A program made the translations under genes and the position numbers. From Alphaproteobacteria bacterium (GTDB lineage Bacteria; Pseudomonadota; Alphaproteobacteria; CACIAM-22H2): a DNA stretch of 37,798 nt. The DNA is taken from assembly GCA_016793045.1 (NCBI GenBank), contig JAEUKZ010000226.1:1-37798 (forward strand), given 5' to 3'. The notes under the pieces were generated by a model. It ran no database searches. It was not told the DNA's origin and saw only the letters and a program-made list of their open reading frames with translations. This document shows positions 24,247-30,739 of this stretch, one piece after another (within the stretch, counting starts at the first letter, position 1; each line of letters opens with the position of its first letter).

Positions 24247-25286
24247 CAGGTCTTCTCCAGCGGTGTCGGCACTGCGGATTGCGGCGCCTCGAGCCAGGCG
24301 GGGACGGGCAGGTCCTTAGAGCGCAGGAACTCGGGGTTGAACAGCTTGCTCGCGTAGCGGCCGCCGCCGTCGCACAGGATGGTGACGATGGTATGGCCGG
24401 GGCCGAGCCGGCGCGCGAGCCGGATCGCGCCGGCGACGTTGATCCCGGTCGAGCCGCCGACGAAAAGGCCCTCCTTGATCAGCAGCTCGAAGGCGAGCGG
24501 GATGGCCTCACCGTCCGCGATCTGGAACGGCGCGTCGATCTTCATGCCCTCGATGTTCCGGGTGATGCGGCCTTGGCCGATGCCCTCGGTGATCGACGAG
24601 CCCTCGGACTTGAGCGTGCCGGTCGTGTAGTAGCTGTAGAGCGCGGCGCCCATCGGGTCGGCGAGGCCGATCACGATCTTCGGATTCTTCTCGCGCAGAT
24701 ACATCGACGTCCCGGCAAGCGTGCCGCCGCTGCCCACGGCGCAGATGAACCCGTCGATCTTGCCAGCGGTCTGCTCCCAGATCTCCGGCCCGGTGGTGCG
24801 GTAGTGCGCATCGCGGTTGGCGGTGTTGTCGAACTGGTTGGCCCACACCGCGCCGCGCGGATCGGCCTTGGCGATCGCTTCGGCGAGCCGCGCCGACACC
24901 TTGATGTAGTTGTTGGGGTTGGCGTAGGGCGCGGCGGGCACGAGGCGCAGCTCCGCGCCGATCTGGCGCAGCGTGTCCTTCTTTTCCTGGCTCTGCGTGT
25001 CGGGCATCACGATGACCGAGCGGTAGCCGCGCGAATTGGCGACGAGCGCGATGCCGATGCCGGTGTTGCCGGCGGTGCCTTCGACGATGGTGCCGCCGGG
25101 CTTGATGAGGCCCCGGCGCTCGGCATCGAGGATGATCGACAAGGCGGCGCGGTCCTTGACCGAGCCGCCGGGATTCTGGAACTCGGCCTTGCCGAGGATC
25201 TCGCAGCCGGTCGCGTCCGACGCGGCGTTGAGGCGGATGAGCGGCGTGTTGCCGACGGCGTCGGCGAAGGATCTGCGTATGGTCAT
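24246..25286 (-). CDS. cysK: Cysteine synthase A
   Basis: A 346-residue PLP enzyme that makes cysteine from O-acetylserine and sulfide. The PLP lysine is K44 in NPGGSVKDRAAL, the substrate loop is GTAGNTG (70-76), and GGSTGINVAGA near the C-terminus completes the phosphate pocket. It is slightly longer at the C-terminus than E. coli CysK. The start is ATG 25286. It overlaps sseA by one base and lies 33 bases after the Nudix gene on the same strand, so it belongs to a long minus-strand operon. It keeps the usual Asn in its substrate loop, unlike the paralogue at 1507-2430. Confidence 0.92.
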   Translation of the reverse strand: MTIRRSFADAVGNTPLIRLNAASDATGCEILGKAEFQNPGGSVKDRAALSIILDAERRGLIKPGGTIVEGTAGNTGIGIALVANSRGYRSVIVMPDTQSQEKKDTLRQIGAELRLVPAAPYANPNNYIKVSARLAEAIAKADPRGAVWANQFDNTANRDAHYRTTGPEIWEQTAGKIDGFICAVGSGGTLAGTSMYLREKNPKIVIGLADPMGAALYSYYTTGTLKSEGSSITEGIGQGRITRNIEGMKIDAPFQIADGEAIPLAFELLIKEGLFVGGSTGINVAGAIRLARRLGPGHTIVTILCDGGGRYASKLFNPEFLRSKDLPVPAWLEAPQSAVPTPLEKT

Positions 25287-25319
25287 GGGCCGGAGCTTAA
25301 CGACTGGCCCGGCGCCGGT

Positions 25320-25934
25320 TCAAGCGGGGTGGGACGTGCCCCACCGCGCGCGCAAGGCAACGTGATGAAGGGCGAGCCATTGCAGCGCGATGACGCATTT
25401 GCCGTTGACGATGCGGCCGTCGGCGAGCGCCGTCAGTGCCGCGTCGCGCGACATCGGCAGGACGCGGATGTCCTCGTGTTCGTGCGCGAGGCCGTGGATG
25501 CCGCCCGCGCCGCGCGAATCGACCGCGCCGCAGAACATCGTGCACAGCTCGTTCATGCCGCCGGGGCTCGTCATCACCGTGCCGATGCGTTCGATCGCGC
25601 CGACCGTGCAATTCGCCTCCTCGCGTGCTTCGCGCCGCGCGACCGCCTCCGGGGCCTCGTCCGTATCGATGAGGCCCGCGATGATCTCGATCTGCCACGG
25701 CTGAACGCCGGCGAGATAGGCGCCGGCGCGGAACTGCTCGATCAGGACGACGATGTCGCGCGGCGCATCGTAGAGCAGCACGGCGGCGACGGGCTTGCGT
25801 TCGTAGACCTCGCGATGCATCGGCTCGGTCATGCCGCCGGCAAAGCGGCGATGGCGCAGCGTCAAGTCGGTGATCCGCCCGAAGCCCCGGTAGGCGACGC
25901 GGCGATCGATGATCTCCACGTCGTCGCGGGTCAT
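25320..25934 (-). CDS. Nudix hydrolase, ADP-ribose pyrophosphatase-like
   Basis: A 204-residue cytoplasmic Nudix enzyme. The Nudix box starts at GLIDTDEAPEAVARREAREE and reads on to ANCTV; it keeps the metal-binding REAREE but has Asn where the consensus has Gly. FEMALE features such as EQFRAGAYLAG before the box and SPGGMNELCTMF after it match ADP-ribose pyrophosphatases (NudF-like). I use ATG 25934; GTG 25967 in the same frame overlaps the upstream stop as GTGA and would add 11 residues. The choice matters because a 14-bp stem-loop covers 25939-25968. cysK follows after 33 bases. Confidence 0.86.
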   Translation of the reverse strand: MTRDDVEIIDRRVAYRGFGRITDLTLRHRRFAGGMTEPMHREVYERKPVAAVLLYDAPRDIVVLIEQFRAGAYLAGVQPWQIEIIAGLIDTDEAPEAVARREAREEANCTVGAIERIGTVMTSPGGMNELCTMFCGAVDSRGAGGIHGLAHEHEDIRVLPMSRDAALTALADGRIVNGKCVIALQWLALHHVALRARWGTSHPA

Positions 25935-25938
25935 CGCG

Positions 25939-25968
25939 CGTGACGCCGCCGGGTCCGGCGGCGTCACG
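25939..25968 (-). other. Perfect 14-bp stem-loop over the solenoid stop and the Nudix start region
   Basis: CGTGACGCCGCCGG at 25939-25952 and its exact complement at 25955-25968 are separated by two bases. The stem contains the stop codon of the solenoid gene and the possible GTG start of the Nudix gene, and it ends four bases before the Nudix ATG. No T-run follows. It could limit read-through or hide the Nudix ribosome site until upstream ribosomes open it. Confidence 0.65.
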
Positions 25969-27508
25969 GCGCCGGCCGGTTCATCCGCGCCGCGACCAGC
26001 GCCAGGGCGATGGCGCGCTGCGAGGATGCGCGCAGCGTGCGGGCGGCGGCGTAGGCGGCGGCGAGATTGCCACCGCGCGCCTCGGTGTCGATCACGTCGA
26101 CCATCACGTCGTCGCGCAGTTCGCGGGCGCGGATCTGCTCCGCGATGCGGCGTCCGCCGTCGGCGTTGCGGTGCTGGCGGGCGAGGGTGCGCGCCGCGGT
26201 GGCGAGCGCGGCGTCGCGGATCTGCGCGTCCTCGATCTTCGCAGCGGCGGCAAGCGAGCCGGCGGCGTCGCCCGCAGTGCTGCGCGATTCGACGATCGCG
26301 ACGTAGATCGCGTTGCGCAGCGGCGGCGAGGCGGGCTGCGCGGCTTCGAGAGCCTGCGGGATGCTGCTGGCGGCGAGCGCGAGCGCGGCGCGGCGCCGCG
26401 CGTCATCGCGGAACGGCTGCTCGGTGATCTCGGGCACCAGCGCCAGCGCGTCGGCGGCGCGGCCGATGAGCGCCAGCGCGTTGGCGACGCCGGCGATCGC
26501 CTGGTCGCGGCCGAGGCGATCGGCGATGCCGCGCGCGTAGGCGAGCGCGGCGGTCGCGTCGCCGCGGACCATGGCGGCGGCGACGCGCGCTTCGGAATCG
26601 TGCCGTTCGGCATCGCCTTCGACGCGCGGCACCGCCTCGATCGCCTCGCGCACCAGGGCGTCAGCGGCGCCGGTGTCGCCGACGCGGACCTTGAGCTGTG
26701 CCGCCTCGACGAGCAGGCGAATGCGGTCCGCCTCGCTCTGGCCGTTGCGTGCGATCGCCACAAGCGAGTCGGCGACGTCGTTGGCCGCGCCGCGCGCGTT
26801 CGCGGCCAGTGCTATCGTCGCCAGTTCGGCGAGCGCGCCGATGCGCGCCTCGACGTTCGCGATGGTCCGGATCGTCTCGCCGGCGCCGACATAGTCGCCT
26901 GCGCGCGCGCGCGCCGCGGCGACGATGGTCGCCATCGTGTCCTTGAGGCCCTGGTCGGGGATCCGCCCCATCGACGAGATCGCCTCGGCCATGGTCGCCG
27001 TTGCGACGCTCGCGGCGCCGGCACGGCTGGCGATCTCCGAGATGAAGGCATAGGTCAGCACGCGCGCGTCGACCGGCGCGACTTCCTGGGCGATGCGCTG
27101 TGCGGCGTCGAAGTCGCCCGCGCGGGCCTGCTCGCGCGCGATGCGGCCGAGCGTCTGCGCCTTGCGGCCCTCGTCCTGCAGGCTGCGCGCGAACGCGAGC
27201 GCCTCTGTGAAGCGGTCCATGTAGGAGGAGATCAGGGCAACGTTCTCGGTCGCCTCGCCGCGCATCTCGGGGTCGCGGATCTGGCGCAACAGCGTCCGCG
27301 CCGCGGCGAAGTCCCGCGCCCGCACGCGCGCCTCGGCGATCCGCGCATAGGCGTCCTCGCGATCGCCGGGGTCGCTGGTCGCACGGGCCGCCTGCATCGC
27401 TTCGTCGAACAGCCGGTTCTGCGGCGGCAGAGTCTGCGCCAGGGCAAGGCCGGGCAGGATGCTGAGAATGACGCCCGCGAACTGGCTGGTACGGACAAGG
27501 AACGACAT
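25964..27508 (-). CDS. Exported alpha-solenoid (TPR-like repeat) protein
   Basis: A 514-residue periplasmic or surface protein with a signal peptide (about 1-24, cut after LALA). The rest is built of paired helices with the repeating form of Ala-rich TPR-like units, for example DREDAYARIAEARVRARDFAAA and GRIAREQARAGDFDAAQRIA, recurring about every 34 residues. Such solenoids hold protein partners together; the partner is unknown and no catalytic motif is visible. ATG 27508 opens the signal peptide but has no Shine-Dalgarno; an inverted repeat stands ten bases before it. It heads a six-gene minus-strand run. Confidence 0.75.
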   Translation of the reverse strand: MSFLVRTSQFAGVILSILPGLALAQTLPPQNRLFDEAMQAARATSDPGDREDAYARIAEARVRARDFAAARTLLRQIRDPEMRGEATENVALISSYMDRFTEALAFARSLQDEGRKAQTLGRIAREQARAGDFDAAQRIAQEVAPVDARVLTYAFISEIASRAGAASVATATMAEAISSMGRIPDQGLKDTMATIVAAARARAGDYVGAGETIRTIANVEARIGALAELATIALAANARGAANDVADSLVAIARNGQSEADRIRLLVEAAQLKVRVGDTGAADALVREAIEAVPRVEGDAERHDSEARVAAAMVRGDATAALAYARGIADRLGRDQAIAGVANALALIGRAADALALVPEITEQPFRDDARRRAALALAASSIPQALEAAQPASPPLRNAIYVAIVESRSTAGDAAGSLAAAAKIEDAQIRDAALATAARTLARQHRNADGGRRIAEQIRARELRDDVMVDVIDTEARGGNLAAAYAAARTLRASSQRAIALALVAARMNRPAP

Positions 27509-27518
27509 GGAATGGTGA

Positions 27519-27556
27519 CCGGTTGGGGTGGGGACGCGACCTTGTAGCCCAACCGG
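27519..27556 (-). promoter_or_regulatory. Inverted repeat in the leader of the solenoid gene
   Basis: Perfect 9-bp arms CCGGTTGGG (27519-27527) and CCCAACCGG (27548-27556) are separated by 20 bases. The near arm is ten bases before the start codon at 27508, where no ribosome site is visible. It may be a protein-binding operator or an mRNA stem that gates translation. Confidence 0.45.
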
Positions 27557-27711
27557 CCGCGCCCTGCCAGAGCCGGCCCGGTCCGGGATCGCGCGTTCAC
27601 CGCGGTGTGTGTGCCGCGCATCGCGACGATCCTGGATCAAGTTTCAGATGCCTGCCGCCCGGGCTTGGTCGTATAAGTCCGCCCCACCATGCCAAAGAGC
27701 GGGGATTCGCG

Positions 27712-28200
27712 ATGAAGTTCGGGCGCGTCGGTCTTGCGGTTCTCATGGCGTCACTGGCGGTCGGCCCCGCCCATGCGCAGCAGCGCTGCCTGCAGCCGGC
27801 CGAGCGCACGGCGCTTCACGTCAAGGTGCTGCAGAGTGATCTGATGGTGGCGGCGCTGTCGTGCCGCGACGTGCCGGGCTTCGACTATCGCGGCGCCTAC
27901 AACACGTTCATGCAGCGCCACGGCACCGGCGTGTCGCGCCACATGGCGACCCTGCAGGGCTATTTCCGCGCGGCCTATGGCGGCCAGTGGCAGAACCGCT
28001 TCGACCAGTTCTCCGCCGCGATCGCCAACGAGGCCTCGCGCCAGTCGATGTCGAGCGTCAGCTTCTGCGTCGAGTCGGTCCAGGTCATGCAGTGGGCGAT
28101 GCAGATCACGGCCGAATCGCTCGGCTCGTCGGCCGACATGTTCGCGCAGTCGCGCGGCGTTCGCAGCGGCTGCCACGCCGAGTCCGCACGCGCGCGCTAG
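27712..28200 (+). CDS. Exported helical protein of unknown function
   Basis: A 162-residue protein with a signal peptide (about 1-23, cut after AHA). The mature part begins QQRCLQPAERTALHVKVLQS, is mainly helical, and has four cysteines (RC, SC, FC, GC) that could form two disulfides. I do not recognise the family. A -10-like TATAAG (27672-27677) lies upstream, and GCGGGGA precedes ATG 27712. A nine-codon open frame starting at 27689 ends in ATGA across this start codon. It is divergent from the solenoid gene and followed by a strong hairpin. Confidence 0.72.
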   Translation: MKFGRVGLAVLMASLAVGPAHAQQRCLQPAERTALHVKVLQSDLMVAALSCRDVPGFDYRGAYNTFMQRHGTGVSRHMATLQGYFRAAYGGQWQNRFDQFSAAIANEASRQSMSSVSFCVESVQVMQWAMQITAESLGSSADMFAQSRGVRSGCHAESARAR

Positions 28201-28236
28201 GCTCCGCGCGCTCGCATCCGCTGGCCCCAAATGGAA

Positions 28237-28264
28237 GGGGGCGCGTCCTTGCGGACGCGCCCCC
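28237..28264. terminator. Hairpin between convergent genes, probable two-way terminator
   Basis: A perfect 12-bp stem (GGGGGCGCGTCC / GGACGCGCCCCC) with a four-base loop stands 36 bases after the exported-protein gene and 33 bases after the end of the OmpA-family gene on the other strand. T-runs are poor on both sides, so termination may be partial or factor-aided. Confidence 0.6.
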
Positions 28265-28297
28265 GGGACTCCGTACGGGTTTTGATCCCGTTTCCTG

Positions 28298-29380
28298 CTA
28301 TTGCACGACGATTTCGGCGCGCCGGTTCTGCGCCTCTCTCGTCTGATCGGGCGTCGGAACGAGCAGCTGAGACTTGCCCATCGCACGTGCGGTGATCACG
28401 TTCGCCGGGACGCCAAGCTGGACCAGCGCATTGCGCACCGCTTCAGCCCGCCGCTGCGACAGCCCAATGTTGTACTGCACCGAGCCCACCGTGTCGGTGT
28501 GCCCGGTCACGAGCGTCATCCGGGCACTGCCGCCGGCCTGGATGACCTGTGCTGCCTGCTGGATGGTCGCCATCGCATCAGGCCGCAGATTCGAACGGTT
28601 GAAATCGAAGAAGACGATGAAGGCCTGCTGCGCCGGGCGCACCGCTGGCGGCGGCGGCGGGGGCGCCGGCGGGGCAACCGGCGGCGGCAGCGGCGGGGGC
28701 GGCTGCACCTGGCCGAACAGGTAGCGGAAGCCCGCCGTGACCGTGTGCTGGCGGTTCGTGAAGGTGTGGTCGGCGGACGGGCTCAGCGTCGAAGCGAAAC
28801 GCGGCTCCATCGTGCCGAAGAAGCGGTAGTCGACGCCAAGCGCCAGTTCCGGCGTGACCTGGAAGGACAGGCCCGCAATGCCCTGATAGGCAAGCACGAC
28901 GTCGTGGTCGCTGAAGGCGGTCGCCGATGCCGCGCCCGCTCCCGGGGTCGCCCGCACCTGGGCGTAGGAGGCGCCAACGCCGACGCCGATATAGGGCGTC
29001 ACGAATGTGCCGGTGTTGATGTCGTAGATGACATTGCCCATCGCGGTGATGTTCTGCATGCGACCGCTCGCGGGCGCGCCGAACATGTTGTCGATGGAAT
29101 TGCGGCGGTACGCGCCTTCGATTTCGACCCGGAAACCGTTGCCGATGATGTAGCCGACCGTGCCGCCCGCCAGCCAGCCGGTGTCCCAGCTGGCACGGCC
29201 GCCTGAAGGGGTCTGCGGGCCGGAAATGCGCGAGTCGACCGGCCACGTCGCGCCGCCGAATGCCCCAACGTAGAACGATGCCTGCGGCAACGCCGGGGTC
29301 GCGAAGTTGCTCATCTGCGCCATGGCAACGCCGGACGTCGTGCACATCAGCGCTGCGACGATGCCGAGCCGTAGTCTCAT
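28298..29380 (-). CDS. OmpA-family outer-membrane protein (barrel plus peptidoglycan-binding domain)
   Basis: A 360-residue outer-membrane protein. A signal peptide covers about 1-22 (cut after AMA). Residues 30-230 form an OmpA-type beta barrel, with alternating strands ending in aromatic residues such as FYVGAFGGATW and HTVTAGFRYLFG. A Pro-rich hinge (about 232-255) leads to the OmpA C-terminal domain (about 258-360): IVFFDFNRSNLRPDA, TGHTDTVGS, YNIGLSQRRAEAVR and NRRAEIVV. The Asp of HTDT and Arg of NRRA are the residues that grip mDAP in peptidoglycan. ATG 29380 begins the signal peptide; ATG 29392 would add four residues but is too close to its AGGGG. Confidence 0.9.
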   Translation of the reverse strand: MRLRLGIVAALMCTTSGVAMAQMSNFATPALPQASFYVGAFGGATWPVDSRISGPQTPSGGRASWDTGWLAGGTVGYIIGNGFRVEIEGAYRRNSIDNMFGAPASGRMQNITAMGNVIYDINTGTFVTPYIGVGVGASYAQVRATPGAGAASATAFSDHDVVLAYQGIAGLSFQVTPELALGVDYRFFGTMEPRFASTLSPSADHTFTNRQHTVTAGFRYLFGQVQPPPPLPPPVAPPAPPPPPPAVRPAQQAFIVFFDFNRSNLRPDAMATIQQAAQVIQAGGSARMTLVTGHTDTVGSVQYNIGLSQRRAEAVRNALVQLGVPANVITARAMGKSQLLVPTPDQTREAQNRRAEIVVQ

Positions 29381-29636
29381 TGTCGTCCTCATTCCCCTGC
29401 AACCGCCGTCAGACGTACGGCCGCGGTGTAATACTGGTCCCCCGATACTCAGGACCGCAGACGTTTCGCACCCGACCAAGGCGATCGATCGGTTAATGCC
29501 GCCGCGATCCAGAATCGACTGAACTGGCTTTTATCATTTTTCCTCAGCAGCGAAACACGGCAGTTTCACTTTTGCCTCGCCCTGTTGCGGATATGCCACA
29601 GTTCGGTTTCGTTTGTCCGCACCGAAGGATAGCCGG

Positions 29637-30572
29637 TCACGCCGGCGTGTACGGGTGGACTCGCCGCCAATGTTCGGCGATGTCGCGCCGCCGGCAAACC
29701 CACACCCGCTCGTGGCGCTGGATGTAGTCGAGGAACCGTGCCAGCCCCGCGAGACGGCCGGGCCGCCCGACGAGCCGCATATGAAGCCCGATCGACATCA
29801 TCTTCGGCGCAGTTTCGCCTTCCTTGTAAAGGACATCGAACGCATCCTTGAGGTACGTGTAGAAGTCGTCCCCCGTATTGAACCCCTGCGCGGTACCGAA
29901 TTTCATGTCGTTGTTGTCGAGGGTGTAGGGGATGACCAGATGGCCTTTGCCGTTCAAGGTCATCCAATAAGGAAGATCATCGTTATAAGCATCTGAATCA
30001 TAGAGAAATCCGCCGTCTTCGACGACCAGGGCGCGGGTGTTGTCAGAGATCCGCCCGGTATACCAGCCGACCGGCCGCTCGCCGCAGGCGTCCTTGATTG
30101 CGGCGATCGCCAGCTTCATGTGCCGGCGCTCCTCCGCGATCCCCATCTTCTGATAGTCGATCCACCGCCAGCCGTGGCTGGCGATCTCGTGTCCGGCCTC
30201 GGCCATGGCGCGCGCGCCGTCCGGATTGCGCGCGACGGCCATGCCGACGGCATAGCTGGTGAAGTGGAGCCTGCGTTCGCCGAAGGTGCGCAGAATGCGC
30301 CAGAAGCCCGCCCGGCTGCCATATTCGTAGACGGATTCCACCGAATGGTCGCGCCGGCCGATCCGTGGCGTGAGGCCGACGACCTCGTAGAGATATGTCT
30401 CCGACTGCTTGTCGCCGTGGAGGATCGAGTTCTCGCCGCCTTCCTCGAAGTTGAGGACGAAGGAGACGGCGATCTGCGCATCGCCCGGCCAGCGTGGGTG
30501 GGGCGGATTGGCGCCGTAGCCGATCAGGTCGCGTGGATAAGCCGCACGGGGTGATCCGTTCTTCTTTGCCAT
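29637..30572 (-). CDS. puuE: PuuE-type allantoinase (polysaccharide-deacetylase fold)
   Basis: A 311-residue cytoplasmic enzyme of the polysaccharide-deacetylase fold. The N-terminus YPRDLIGYGANPPHPRWPGDAQIAV and NFEEGGENSILHGD are the hallmark of the PuuE group, which opens allantoin to allantoate without a bound metal. EIASHGWRWIDYQ and GWYTGRISDNTR are the later conserved blocks. ATG 30572 precedes YPRDLIGYG by 12 residues; an upstream ATG at 30689 would add 39 residues with no similarity. No other ureide gene is next to it, so its place in purine breakdown here is inferred from sequence alone. It is divergent from the caspase gene. Confidence 0.88.
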   Translation of the reverse strand: MAKKNGSPRAAYPRDLIGYGANPPHPRWPGDAQIAVSFVLNFEEGGENSILHGDKQSETYLYEVVGLTPRIGRRDHSVESVYEYGSRAGFWRILRTFGERRLHFTSYAVGMAVARNPDGARAMAEAGHEIASHGWRWIDYQKMGIAEERRHMKLAIAAIKDACGERPVGWYTGRISDNTRALVVEDGGFLYDSDAYNDDLPYWMTLNGKGHLVIPYTLDNNDMKFGTAQGFNTGDDFYTYLKDAFDVLYKEGETAPKMMSIGLHMRLVGRPGRLAGLARFLDYIQRHERVWVCRRRDIAEHWRRVHPYTPA

Positions 30573-30739
30573 AATGAAGCCGCCTTGTTTGATCTGAATC
30601 GACCTTAGCGGATGCAGCGAAACGGCGCCAAGGGAGCGCCGCCGGCTTGGCCGCCGGGCCGGACATTGGGGGTTGGCGAAGAATGGCACGTTGGCTAGTG
30701 TCTCGGCCGGGTCAATGCCGACGACGGGAGGACGATGCG

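Noticed and set aside
25940-27547. A 535-codon plus-strand frame opposite the solenoid gene
   Set aside because: Same codon-bias artefact; no signal peptide, domain or ribosome site.
28201-28297. Possible small RNA around the 12-bp hairpin
   Set aside because: No promoter could be seen; a terminator between convergent genes explains it.
29602-29626. Inverted repeat TTCGGT/ACCGAA just after puuE
   Set aside because: Six-base arms, a 13-base loop and no T-run; too weak to call a terminator.
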